Source of the DNA: Monocercomonoides exilis
Taxonomy: Eukaryota > Preaxostyla > Oxymonadida > Polymastigidae
Direction: 5' to 3'
Assembly: GCA_001643675.2 (NCBI GenBank)
Contig: LSRY02000055.1
Span: 188,501-252,500 of the forward strand
Length of the DNA stretch: 64,000 nucleotides
How positions within the stretch are numbered: position 1 is the stretch's first letter; every line of letters starts with the position of its first letter. The position numbers and the translations under genes are program-made. Under the pieces are notes generated by a model, which did no database searches, was not told where the DNA came from, and was given only the letters and a program-made list of their open reading frames with translations. This document shows, in pieces, positions 1-10,864 of this stretch.

Positions 1-94
1 TTTTTATGAAAATTCAACTGTTCTGTTTATTTCCTCTTGAAACTTCTGGATAACTCTGATTTTTCTCTTTATCATCGCATTCTCAATGAAATTC

Positions 95-170
95 GAGAAA
101 GAAGAAGAAGAAGAAGAAGAAGAAGGAAGAGGAAGAGGAAGAAGAAGAAGAAGAAGAAGAAGAAGAAATC
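95..170. repeat. GAA/GGAA purine microsatellite
   Basis: Imperfect (GAA)n with GGA interruptions. The two strands are pure purine and pure pyrimidine. Frames through it give only poly-Glu, poly-Lys or poly-Arg with no flanking coding context, so I call no gene. Confidence 0.9.
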
Positions 171-281
171 GAAATGTTCAAGTTAATTGGTGAAAAAGCC
201 TCGGTGAAGATGAGAAAATGAGATAATTGATAATCTTATTGAGAAAAAAATAAGATTAAGAAGTTGAAAAATATCTTTTCT

Positions 282-352
282 TTCTTCTTCTTCTCCTTCT
301 CCTCCTCCTCCTCCTTCTTCTTCTTCTTCTTTTGATTCTTCTTCTTCTTCTT
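282..352. repeat. TTC/CTC pyrimidine microsatellite
   Basis: (TTC)n with a (CTC)n core, of opposite strand polarity to the GAA tract about 110 bases upstream. The pair could form an imperfect hairpin. No gene is supported between them. Confidence 0.9.
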
Positions 353-540
353 CAAATAATTCAAAAATTAAAAAAAAAAAAAATTCACCAAAAATAAATT
401 CCCCCGTTCAGGGCCGTTCCAATTTTTTTCGGAGATAATTCCGCAACTCGGTTTAAAAACAGACATGTCAAATTGACAAAAGAAGAAGAAGAAAAGAAAG
501 ATGGAAAAAAAAGTCGTGTGATACGTTGAAATTATGAAAA

Positions 541-790
541 GAAGAAGAAGAAGAAGAGGATAGAGAAGAAGAGGAAGAAAATGAAGAAGGTGAAGAAGAA
601 GAAGAAGAAGAAGAAGAAGAAGATGTTGATGAAGAAGACGAAGAAGGTGAAGAAGGTGAAGAAGGAGAAGAAGGAGAAGAAGAACGAGAAGCAGAAGAAG
701 AAAAAAAAGAAGGCAATGAAGGAAAAGGAGGAGGAGAAGAAGAAGAGGAAGAAGAAGAAGAAGAAAAAAAGGAAGAGGAAGAAGAAGTTG
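541..790. repeat. long GAA-rich trinucleotide array
   Basis: About 250 bases of (GAA)n diversified with GAT, GGT, GGA and AAA triplets. It reads as Lys/Glu on the plus strand and as Ser or Leu on the minus strand. A short ATG frame covers it, but nothing recognisable flanks it. It may be a leftover of an acidic protein gene of the kind seen at 10.7 kb and 48.5 kb. Confidence 0.85.
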
Positions 791-1184
791 TGTGGTATGA
801 TGAAAATGCGCGAACAAAATGAGTTGTTGAAGATAAAGAAATGTCAAGATAAATGAAAACAAATAACAGAGGAGATGTTCGCAAAAGTTGATCTCTTCTG
901 GTTTTTCCTTTTTTTCCTTTTTTTCCATTTTTTTTTCCCTCTTTTCCTCTGACATCTTCTGACAAAAACAAAATCGTTTAATTTCTCCCTCAACATCAAA
1001 CTTGGCCATCTTCAAACACACAAGCAAACTGTATCGATGGTGACAATATTCACAAACCTCAACAGCTCCTGCCACTTTTCTTTCTCTGCCTTAAATGCCC
1101 CTTTTCTTCATCAAACACGCTCTTCGCCAAATGCTTGCTGTTGTTCATATTGGAACTGAAACTGTTAGAAAATCACCTGGATGA

Positions 1185-1985
1185 TTGGATTCTTTTGATC
1201 TGAGCAGCCATCGCTTTGAATGGTGTGAGCGGAATGATACAACTGGTGGTAGTGATCGGGGTGGAGCACTTTATGTTGTTAGCACAAACGCAAATCTCGA
1301 CATCATTTCTTGTTCGTTCAATAATTGTTCTTGCACAGGAGGATGTAGTGGTGGAGCGTTATACAGTTACTGTTTGCAAAATGAGAATATTGCAAAATCC
1401 AATTTTACAAACTGTTCTGCTCCTCATGGAGGAGCAACTTGCATAGCTTATCCACAATCCAGTTCTGTTTGGACATTCTTAGAAAACAGAGTGGAAAATT
1501 GTAAAATAACAGATTGGTGTGGAACTGGTTGGTTTTTTGCTATCAGCACCTTATCTTCAAACGGTCAATTTTTGTTTTCTGAATGCAAGTGCATTTCAAA
1601 CTCTGGTGGAGATGCAGCTGGTTCTTTAACATTTAATTGGCCTCCGAAAGAAAAACCAAATCAATTTTCAGTCAATGATTGTCAGTTTAGAAACAACAAA
1701 TTGACATCAAATTCAACTTCATGGGGAGGTGCTGCAATTTTCTTCTATTCGACTTATTCCTGGATGAATGGAGTAAAATTCATCACATTTTGTTTCTTCG
1801 ATGGCAACACTGCCAAAAATGACAGAGGAAAATGATGTGTTCTTCAGTGGAAATGCAATCACTTAATCTCCATTCCAGCAATGCGGCTCAACAACTCCAG
1901 TAAAAAGAATGTGATATCAGGGAGCAGATGCAATGCTCAATGCAACGGCTGGCTCCTGCTTTTTGCGTCTCTCACATTTTTTCCA
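1185..1985 (+). pseudogene. beta-helix surface protein pseudogene fragment
   Basis: The open stretch 1185-1835 encodes about 216 residues with GGALY and GGAT turns and F-N-N-C and F-T-N-C steps. These are the periodic signature of cysteine-rich beta-helix (Pmp-like) surface proteins. There is no ATG start: a TGA lies just upstream and the first in-frame Met is near residue 190. Reading stops after '...GNTAKNDRGK'. In the next frame, homologous-looking sequence continues as NDVFFSGNAIT, a stop, SPFQQCGSTTP and a further stop. So it carries at least one frameshift and two or more nonsense codons. The order 'DVFFSGN ... SPFQQCGS' is what I recall from oxymonad proteins of this class. It differs clearly from the 8.8-57 kb family, so it is a different subfamily. 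Confidence 0.7.
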
Positions 1986-2291
1986 ATAAAAATGTCTTTT
2001 CATATTTCTTTTTCTTTCTTTTTTTTTTTCCTGTTATTTTTTTGCTTTCTTTCTTTGTGTTTTCTAACCTCGCCTCATTTCTTCTTTTCTTTTCTTCAAA
2101 CATATTTTTGATTTCTCCTGTAATTCAACGTTTTGTCTTCTTTTTTGTTCCGCTTTTCAATTTTTCCCTCTTCTCAACCATCTTCCTTTTCTCATCCAAA
2201 TAATCTCTTTTGTGCTGGACGCTCTTTCCATCGCTTCTCAAATTAAATTTCCAACTCATATTTGAAATTCGTTCATCTTCTTTCTTTCATT

Positions 2292-2292
<1 letters not shown>

Positions 2293-2343
<51 letters not shown>
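2293..2343. repeat. poly(A) run of about 51 nt
   Basis: An uninterrupted A homopolymer inside a long pyrimidine-rich stretch. The exact length is unreliable in any assembly. It could be the tail of a retroposed sequence, but I see no recognisable element 5' of it and no target-site duplication. Confidence 0.9.
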
Positions 2344-2345
<2 letters not shown>

Positions 2346-2402
2346 ACCCTCTTCCATTTTCTCAATTCCATTTCCTTTCTAAATCCCCCAGTTAAACGTG
2401 CT

Positions 2403-2430
2403 CTTCATTTTCTTTCTTTCTTTCTCATCT

Positions 2431-2461
<31 letters not shown>

Positions 2462-2560
2462 ATTTCCTTTTCTATTTTTCTATTTTCTTTTTTCTTTCTT
2501 TCTTTCTTTCTCTTTCTCTTTCTCTTTCTCCTCTTCTTTCATTCTTCTTCTTCTCATTTT
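2403..2560. repeat. CTTT/CT pyrimidine low-complexity tract
   Basis: (CTTT)n, then (CT)n from about 2439 to 2461, then more (CTTT)n and CTTTCT units. Almost all pyrimidine on the plus strand. No gene. Confidence 0.85.
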
Positions 2561-2659
2561 AATTTATGTAAATTTCCTTCTGCTGCAAAATTTCTGTTTC
2601 TTTTTCATTTTTATCTTTATCTCTGATGATGAAACAGATCGTGAAGAAATCCAATCAGA

Positions 2660-2890
2660 TGAAGTGAATGAAGAAGAAGAAGAAGAAGAAGAAGAAGAAG
2701 GAGAAGGAGAAGGAGAAGGAGAAGGAGAAGGAGATGATGATGATGATGAAGATGAAGAAGAAAAATAAGAAGAAAAATAAGATAATGATATCGAAAACAT
2801 AATAAAGAAAAGAGAAGAAGAAGAAGAAGAAGAAGAAGAAGAAGAAGAAGAAGAAGAAGGAAAAGAAAGAGGAAGAGAAGAAGAAGAAGA
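2660..2890. repeat. GAA / GGAGAA / GAT triplet arrays
   Basis: Two arrays, 2665-2768 (GAA, then GGAGAA repeats, then GAT) and 2813-2890 (GAA), separated by a short AT-rich piece with stops. The first lies in a frame giving Glu/Gly/Asp runs. I cannot tie it to a gene with a start. Confidence 0.85.
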
Positions 2891-2949
2891 AGTTGTGCAA
2901 AATGTCAATGATATATTTGAAGAAGAGGAAGATGATGATAATGAATAAA

Positions 2950-3590
2950 TGACATGAAATGTTTGATTGTTGAAAATTGAGAAGATGAGTGTCAATTAAT
3001 GCCAACCGAGAAATTCATTGAAATTCTCTTTTTCTGGATTTTGTCTTCTTCTGGCAAATAATTGTCTCTGAACCCTTTTCACTTTCAGCTCAATCTTTTT
3101 CTCTCTCTCCAACAAAAAAAATATGAAATATTGAGTAATCTCTTTTTCATTTCATCTTTTCTTCTTTCACTTCCCCTTCTTTCACAAAAAATCACCTTTC
3201 CTCAAAAATAATTCTTTGTCAAAGCCCAACGCCAGGCATCTTCGAAATATCTCGCATTTCATCAATCTTCATTTCATTTTTCTTCCCTGCTTTCCTTATT
3301 CAAAGCGATCGAATCCCTCATCCTTTCAGCATTCTTAAAAAAAATAATAATCACTTCAAAAAAATAACGACAGCAAACCTTTTAAACATTTTTAAAGATA
3401 ATTTTCTGTTTTTCATCCCATTTTCAATGCTCGTTTCCCTCCAATTCAATTTCATTATTCCTTCCTTTTTTCAACTGTTTCAGCCTGATTCTCCATTTAT
3501 TTTTTCCAATAGTCGTATTTCCCTCGAATGCTTCGATTTCTGCACCTTCTGATAAATGTGAGATTTGTGTTGTTTGTTCATTATATTATT
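2950..3590. other. pyrimidine-rich, no supported gene
   Basis: Plus-strand T/C-rich sequence with scattered stops in all frames. I see no gene, motif or repeat that I can support. Confidence 0.5.
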
Positions 3591-3880
3591 CATATTTCTT
3601 CACTTTGGAAAGGATACAGATGGAAATATCTTCACAACAAAAAGAACAACAAAAAGTACATGCACAACGTCTTGTGTTATTAATAAAACTGTTGAATTTC
3701 GTTGATCAATCATTCTACAAAAATCAAAAGGCAAAATTTTAAAACCGATGCATTACCATCATTGTCTGGCTCTTCCACAAGAATTAATATTCCTAGTTCA
3801 ATAGGTAATGTTCATTCACGGATTTCTCAATCGGTGCATGAATATTTTCGATTCTTGAATGATAAATGATCAAAAAATCC
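3590..3880 (-). pseudogene. R-family remnant (copy 1)
   Basis: A degenerate copy of the segment seen intact at 24445-24744 and in palindrome 2. Shared landmarks on the minus strand are the ends around 'GTGAATGAACATTACCT', the 'TTATTAATAACACAA' core and 'GTGAAGATATTTCC' followed by 'TCC(T/C)TTCCAAAGTG'. In-frame stops and small indels break the reading frame. Function is unknown. It is evidence only that the family is dispersed. Confidence 0.6.
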
Positions 3881-4176
3881 ATAACATACAATTTTATTGA
3901 TCGGTTTAATTGGAGTTTTGAAGAAATATCACAAAATCTCTTTCTTTTACTGTATGATGTCTATGCAAATATATTGAAACTTTTTTGAGCTTTTTTTGTT
4001 TTTCGTGCATTTCTTCTGACAAAATAATTGCTTGTCAAATATGAACATTCAAACGCCATTTTTTTGAATTCAATACTATTTTTTTAAGATGCAGAGAAAA
4101 ATCATTTACAGCAAATTTGATGGTTTGCAGATATTGTTGAACTTGAATTCTTGTTTATAAAAAATTTTTTATATGA

Positions 4177-5092
4177 AATTTAGAATTATTATCTGAACTT
4201 GAGAAATGCAATGAAGAAGAACAGAAAAAGAAAATCGAAGAGATGAATGAAATAATTGATAGAATGGAGAAAGAAGAATTTATATTTGTTTTTTCAGAAA
4301 AACTGTTCAACAAAATCAACAAAATGATTGAAATAAAGAAACTATCAATAGAAAATGCAATTTTGTTGCTAAAGATAGCATTGATGAAGCAATTTCCTAT
4401 GAGCTTCGTTTTGGGAGTGGTGTTTCAAAAGAATTGGAAGATTTGATTGAAAAAATTGAAAAAAATAAAAAAAATAGAAAAAATTGAGAATCAGAGACAA
4501 AAAGGAAAAAAACGATTAATAGAAACAGAAGAAGAAGAGCTTCTGTTGGAAAGATGGTTTGATTCGATGAATCGAATTTCATTTTCAGGGGAATATGAAA
4601 TTGAACAATGTGTTGGAGTTATTAGCAGATTTGTAAGGCTGTTTCAAGAGGCAAGTGAAAATTTCAGAGATATTTATTATCAGTGTTTAAATCAATTATG
4701 AAAAATAGCAGGAAAATGTTGTGTGACGTTTAACAGAATACTGAAAGGGAAGGCATTTGAAACTGTTTTTGAGGGCATTCAGCAACCAACATTTGAAAAT
4801 AGAATCGCATTTGATTGCATGCATTTTTTAATATTTTTTGCATGGCGATTGAAAAGAAAGGATAAAAATGAAGGAGAAAAAGAATAAAATTAATTGGGCA
4901 GAGAATGAAGGCTTCGAAATGGAAAAACAGAAAAGAATTGAATTGAAAAGAAAAATATTTGAAATAATGGAAGAAGAAGGATACGAAGATGCCATCACTT
5001 GTTTTTTCGAAATAATTCGTTTTCTGAACAAAGAAAATAAAAGAAAAAGATTGTCTTTGGATATTTCGGATTATTTTGTTTATGTTTTGTGA
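4177..5092 (+). pseudogene. decayed acidic helical protein (Monocercomonoides-type family)
   Basis: Three consecutive open pieces read as parts of one protein. The first, from about 4177, has an acidic helical N-terminus (ELEKCNEEEQKKKIEEMNEI) and then a Leu-rich helix with NAILLLK. A block 'IDEAISYELRFGSG' follows after what looks like an internal deletion. Next comes a basic/acidic stretch and then 'ERWFDSMN...VRLFQEASENFRDIYYQCL'. The last piece, near 4970-5092, ends in 'EEEGYEDAITCFFEI...LSLDISDYFVYVL'. Stops and frame changes near 4446, 4490, 4700 and 4885 break it. The order of blocks matches a large, mostly uncharacterised family that I recall from Monocercomonoides, whose members are much longer, so about a third of the middle appears lost. 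Biochemical function is unknown. Confidence 0.6.
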
Positions 5093-5147
5093 AATGAAAC
5101 TCTTTGAATATTCTTTGAACTCAAAAATGATTTCTTTATTTTTTTAT

Positions 5148-5152
5148 TTCTT

Positions 5153-5192
<40 letters not shown>

Positions 5193-5193
5193 C
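5148..5193. repeat. CTAT/CTTT tetranucleotide array
   Basis: (CTAT)n followed by (CTTT)n, a simple compound microsatellite just 3' of the decayed gene. Confidence 0.9.
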
Positions 5194-5539
5194 ATTTCAC
5201 ATTTCAACAAGCAATTGTGTTATTTTGAAAATGACTTTTTATCAAAACTTTGAAATGGAGAAAAACAATAAAATAGACAAAAAAGAAGAAGAACATTTAA
5301 AATGACAAACATTTTTGGGTCAATCACACCTCATCCGTCTGTTTCAATCAGATTTTCCAAATATTTTGAGAAGAGGAAGAAATAAAGTTGTTGTCGACAA
5401 TGATTTCATATTCCAACAAATGCAGCAATCAAATAGAACCAATGATGGCAGGGGAAGGATATTTATCATTGATTGAATGGCAAATAAAAGTCTCTTTGTC
5501 TTTTCATATCGTTTCTTTGGTTGAGTTTCTAAACTGCAG

Positions 5540-6470
5540 ATGAAATAGGTGGTTGAGCAATGAATATATCGGAGAAATATGCAGAATTTCTTTGGAGGAG
5601 GACAATAATATGCTTGGTCGAAAATCATGTTCTGAGGCTCCAACAACGCTTCTTTGGAGGGAACGGAGAATTTCTCAAAAGGATCAGTGAAAAATCATCA
5701 AGACTCAATCTCCAAAAATGCTTGCGAAAAGCTTCATCAGCTCAATCCATGATACGAATTATTGCATTTCGCACATTTTTTGAGACAAACAAATCGCTCT
5801 GTCCAAATCAACGGAGATATTGTGACAAGCAACCAAAAAATCGTCATTGGCTCAAGTCAGCAAAGGCTTCGAAGAGAAAATATCGGATATATGCGAGGCC
5901 GTGTAACAATACTCCGAGTATTCTCATTCCACGTGATTTGTGAAAGATTCGGTGTTGCATTGTTTTGAAAAAAAAAATATAAATTCAAATACTGCATCGG
6001 TTGTTGTCCAAAAAAAAAACAGTGCATGAAATCCATGTGGCAGAATTCACATTTGGCGATATGCAACCGGTATTTCGAGCAATCGCACACAATCTTGAAT
6101 GTTCGTGATAACACCTCGTTTCTTGTTGTTTCCCCTCCTTTCACACAAAACACAAATTGGAAAGATTCCGTGAAGCTGCTCATGCGCCAGACTCTGTTGG
6201 TGGATGCCCAGTAACAGTGAGTGTCTTTTTGTGGAACAACTGCTGGAACAATGAGAATGAGGAAAGTTAGTGATTTCGATACAAAACTGTTTATTGTTCG
6301 TGCCAAAGAAGACATGTCATTTCAGGTAATGAAGCACCTGGCAAACCTCTCCATTCTGCTCGCGATGTCACATCGTTGCTCAGAAAGTATTCGGTGTTTC
6401 TGGAGAAAAAAAATAAGTTTTGTTCTCACCCAATCACATTCCAACTTACACTTCGATCAATAAAACAAAA
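5540..6470 (+). other. possible decayed coding remnant, unknown
   Basis: Base composition is less AT-rich than the flanks, and open pieces shift frame: 5560-5943, 5762-5968, 6026-6214 and 6221-6463. No piece carries a motif I recognise. The frame-hopping pattern suggests a dead gene on the plus strand rather than a live one. The opposite strand also holds a 152-residue frame (6315-5857), and I cannot exclude it. Confidence 0.3.
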
Positions 6471-6479
6471 AAATTCAAT

Positions 6480-8740
6480 CCACTTGAATTCAACAAAAAA
6501 ATAAAGATAATAAATTATTGTTGACTGTTGTTCGGTTGCAAAAGGCGAGTTTTGTATTGGTTCCTTTTTTGATAAAAAAATATTTGTTTAAAACGAAATA
6601 TTAATCATTAAAAGGAATTTGGACAAGATAACAGTGAATCCGCATACCGTGATATCTTTAACACTTTGCCTGACTATTTTGTTGATTTGAACAAAAAAAG
6701 TCATATTTTCCATTTTTTGATTTGAAAGAATAACAGTGATTCAGAAAATAAAACATTCTTCAACAAGAATAAAAAATCTAATAAAATGATTTTTTTTTTT
6801 GTAAAAAATGTAATATTTGATTTGAATGATTTATTGAACTGAGAATACATTTCCTGATAAAAATCCTTTAGAAATTGAAATTTTGTACTCCGTCGAGTTC
6901 AGTAGCATTATCTCTTCAAGGTTGAAACATATTTTCATTTCAGTCAATGAGATGGAGAATGAATGACAGAAAGAAATATGAGATAAAATATGGAACTTCA
7001 ATCACTTATTATGATAATTTTGAATTGTGAACAAAATTTATTGTTTTCAATAAAATTCACTTTAAATAGAAATTGTTTGAAAAACACATATTTCTTGTTT
7101 CCAAACTATATTTCATCACAATTTTTGAATTTCACAGCAAACTTGAAAAATCGATTTATTCATGACTTTCCGCCAGAATGTTGAGTTTATTTGGAGAAGA
7201 GAAGTCATGATGAATTGTGCAGAAAATACGCTTGAAAATCAATATTTTTCTGAACTCGGATATTTGTTTTGCACGTGAATTAATGAATTGAAAAATTTGT
7301 GATTTCAACAAAAATGATTATTTCATGGAACATGAAAATTTCCTTTGAAGGACTCAACACACATTCACCCATTTGTTATTCAAAAGAAAAAATCATTCCA
7401 AACAGATTGATTCTTTTACTGATGAAGAATATAGGTGATTCTTTTTGATTTCATTTTTTCTATCAAAATATTGGAATCTACAATTTGTCGCAAATACAAA
7501 TGAATCTATCTAATATTGAAATGAAAATCATAAATGAACTTTTCTGTCTTTCAATGACAACATAAATCTGAGAGACAATAATTTGAAAACATGTGATACT
7601 GTTTTGAAAATTCTTTTGCAAATAACTGCGAATCAGAAAATAACACATTCCCCGAAAAATGTTATGATTTTAAAAATAATCATCCATATTCTCATATGAA
7701 AGTTTTCCTCTATTTAATCGTTAATATTTTGATTGAACCCTTGTGTTTCAGTTGAGTGTTCGAATAGAAGTGAAAAAAGCAAAAACACTCGATCCATTCA
7801 AATAATAACAAACACATCACTGAAAACATTTTCAACTCAATGAGAGATTCAGCTAGATTTTTTGGGTGATTATTTTTGAAATCATATTTCTCATCCATGA
7901 TTGTTATTCAACAAAAACAGCATCATTCATATGAATCCTCATCATTTCTATTTTTTGATTGTTTTTAGAAAAAGTTATTCAGTCATGAACACAATTCAAT
8001 AGATGATTTGAAAAAAAAAAGAAAAAAAACGTTGGAAATATTTTTTTTTCAAAAACAAAGTGATGAAATCTCATAAAGTCTGAAATAATAATTCAAATTT
8101 TGATAATATTGAAAATTTTCGTTCTGTCTTAAAATTCGTCTGTTATTTTTTGATCCTTCTTTGAATTTATTTAATGAAATCAAGAAACAAGAATCAAACC
8201 AATTCATTAATTATTTGCAATCGAAAATAGGAATTATTCATTCAAATATCTCTTCTATGATAAAAAAAGGAATGAAAGAAAACATATGAAAATTCTGAAA
8301 AACAAAAAAACAAAAAGAATATTAAAGATAATGATTTAAACAAAAATACAAAGAATGAGATTATTCTGTTGAAGGTGAAAACGATTATTTGTTAGGCATA
8401 AGAATTTCATTCTTTTGTGTAATATTCACAAGATGATTAACATTTCATGAAAAGAATTATTTTCAATATTTCTTTATCAACAATCTTTTCTCTTTTCTTG
8501 AACTCAGAAAAATTGCATTGAAGAGGTTTTTCTTCTTTCCCTCCTTTTTCATTTATTCTTGAAAAATAACAAATATTTGAATTTTTGAAAAATTATTTCT
8601 TTTTTTCTTCACATAAAAAAAATCCATAAAAATTATTGTGAAATGAAAACAATATGCATTTGAAAACAAAACTCCAAATATTTAAATAAAAGAAATTTGC
8701 AAATCAAATCTTTTTTGTAATTATTATGTATATTTTTTAT
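6480..8740. other. AT-rich intergenic, nothing supported
   Basis: About 2.2 kb of very AT-rich sequence with stops in every frame. I see no gene, tRNA, terminal inverted repeat or tandem array. Confidence 0.6.
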
Positions 8741-8757
8741 TTAATATATTACTCCAT

Positions 8758-10330
8758 TTATAATATGACTAACTTGCTTCTTGAATAAAGTGGAAATGTC
8801 CCACTTTTATCAGACGCCACAACCACACTCGGTGAAAAAGGATTTATATTTGAGTTGCAGTCAACCTTCATGTGCAATAAACCAAGGTTTCCTGTCGTCA
8901 CGCTGAACAGCGTTCCTACCGATGAAAGGGCTCCTGTTCCAATCGAACTCTCCACCCTTCCTTTCCCAATAACTGAAATCTTCTTTTCTCCAATATCAAT
9001 TGTTGTTGCCTCGCTTGTGTGATTCCCATCCATCAGCGTGATTGTCAAGCTAATCTGCACCTCACACATCTCAAGCGCCTTCTTCACTGTCAGACACGGA
9101 AATGTTGTATTTGCCCCACAAAGTGGAATTGTATCATTTCCATTCACCGAAACGTATATCGTCTTGTCCTTCAGCCAATCCTTTTTTGATGTTTGATCAT
9201 ATGTCCAAACACCAGCGTTCGAGTAGTTATACACATAGCACACTCTTCTATCATCGCTGTTGGTGGAATAGCTTTCGCAAAACGGATTCCCCTCATTCAA
9301 AAAAACATTGTATTTATCAACATAAAATGTATCATTACCATTGGGAGGATTGGCTGAGCACTTGCATTCATGAAAAAATAGGAAATAACAATAGCACCTA
9401 TCAACTAGTCCCGTTGCTTGATTTGGCTCCAATCTCATTCCCCCACCTTGTGACAAAGCTGTACAGGAGATAAACTGAACGCTCCTCATTTTGAATTGAT
9501 TAGGAACAGAAGCGCAATACATTCCTCCTCCATTTGATCCAGAAAGTGAGCATGAAGTGAAACTGCAGTCGAACACACACGCACTCTCCCCTCCCTCATT
9601 TTCTTCTCCTATGCAATTTGTTCCAGATACCTGAAAACTTTCAAGAAGAAGTCCACCTCCTAATCCACTAGCTTTACAATTCTGGAATTCACATCCGCTG
9701 ATCCGAACACATGTCGAAATCACATTCACATACATACCTCCTCCGTAATGGTTTTGTGCTGTACAGGCATTGAACACATTATTTTCGATACGCACAGATT
9801 TGATTGTATGACACATAATCCCTCCACCACGGATGTATGCAAAACAGTTATTAAACAGACAATTCGAAACTGAAAGTTCTCCATTTCCCTTGTTGTACAT
9901 GTAAATAGCTCCTCCACTCGATTTTCCATCCGTCCATGAATCGCTTTCTCCTGTTGTTCTCGAACCACTCCATTCGCACCAAGTGAATGAATTTGCTCCA
10001 TTTTCTGTTTCGTTTTGCCTCCCTGGCTGTTTCTTATTATCTGCATTTCCTTCACATTCAACATTTCTTGTCCGACAACACCCAATGAATGATGTGTTCG
10101 AGACAGTCAGAGAGGCATAGGGGCTGTTCAGAGAAGGGACAATCCCGCCATCATATACGTCACAAATTGATGAGAATGAGCAACTGCTCATCAGACATGT
10201 GGTTTGGGTTGACATTGTGGTTGAAGGCAAACATGCATCATTTGCTGTTGAAATATTGAAAAATGTGAGTTTGGAGAGGGATATAAGGGGAATGGAAGGC
10301 GACGAGAGAAATGCCGTTGAAGATGAGAAA
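8758..10330 (-). pseudogene. beta-helix surface protein, 5'-truncated copy A
   Basis: An open frame runs from a stop near 10350 to 8758. Homology begins at the 'SPSIPLISLSKLTFFNIS' block, with no ATG before the internal Met of 'TMSTQ' (about 10215). The body has repeated GGGI/GGGM turns and F-x-x-C steps, a CCRTR motif, a 'GRQNETENGANSFTWCEW' block and many N-glycosylation sequons. It ends with the second module (DWLKDKTIYVS ... CG...PCLTVKKA). Relative to 14056-16017 it lacks the signal peptide and the Gly/Arg-rich region, and a TAG sits where the 'SESRFSS' block should be. It is the 'ADNKKQP' N-type and the 'LSVSNCLFNNC' middle type. The 3' end ('SRSKLVIL') matches the end of the copy at 39.6-41.2 kb. 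It is probably a silent or dead cassette. A live gene with an unseen upstream exon is possible. Confidence 0.75.
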
Positions 10331-10568
10331 TGCGATTCTCTCTAAGAAAATTCTTCCTTTTTCCTTTTCCCACTTGCAATGTGCTTGTCTTGAATGCACG
10401 CACAATGAAGCAGTATTCCCGGAAAAGTCCAAGTCTCTTTTCCAATCTCTTCCACAGCTTCTGACATGCATGCTGAACTCATATCCATTTTTGGTTGTTG
10501 TTAACTTCTGCCTTTTTTTTCCATATTCCATTCGCATCCATTCATTTTGAATGTTCGTGCAAAAGTCC

Positions 10569-10678
10569 CTGCTATCATTTTAAAAATATATATTTATAAA
10601 AACAAAATTTTTAATAATTATTTAAATACAAAAATGCAATATTAAAAAATATTTATATTAAAAACGAAAAATCAGTAC
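10569..10678 (-). other. spliceosomal intron-like tract
   Basis: On the minus strand, 'GAAAAGAAAATG|GTACTGAT ... GATAGCAG|GGACTTTTGCA' bounds 110 nt of very AT-rich sequence with GT and AG ends. The same flanks and borders recur at 50100-50169 around unrelated AT-rich filler 70 nt long, which supports a real, length-variable intron. Exon sequence on either side joins in frame as 'EDFEKKM|GLLHEHSK', although a TGA follows here. Confidence 0.6.
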
Positions 10679-10864
10679 CATTTTCTTTTCAAAATCTTCT
10701 TCTTCTTCTTCTTCTTCTTCTTCCGCTTCTTCTTCCGCTTCTTCTTCTTCTTCCGCTTCTTCTTCTTCTTCCGCTTCTTCTTCCGCTTCTTCTTCCGCTT
10801 CTTCTTCTTCTTCTGCCTCTGCTGCTGTATCATCGATTTTTCCACACTCTCTCTCCCTTTTCAT
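10679..10864 (-). pseudogene. acidic (Glu/Ala-rich) exon of upstream module
   Basis: The minus strand reads from an ATG near 10864 as MKRERECGKIDDTAAEA, then about 40 residues of Glu runs punctuated by Ala (AEEE units, 10692-10815), ending 'EDFEKKM' at the splice-like border. It precedes the beta-helix copy in the same orientation, as the equivalent module does at 50.0 kb. After splicing a stop follows within about ten codons, so I treat it as a broken exon. Function is unknown. Confidence 0.45.

Noticed and set aside
581-856. Lys-rich small protein on the plus strand
   Set aside because: It is only a translated GAA array with no conserved flank.
8758-10230. Start of the copy A protein at 10230
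   Set aside because: That codon is TTG, which is unlikely in a eukaryote. The frame has no upstream ATG, so I treat it as 5'-truncated. The same applied to GTG/TTG starts at 14053, 18966-20768, 25246-27747, 39682, 52733 and 55444-57306, which I moved to ATG or dropped.
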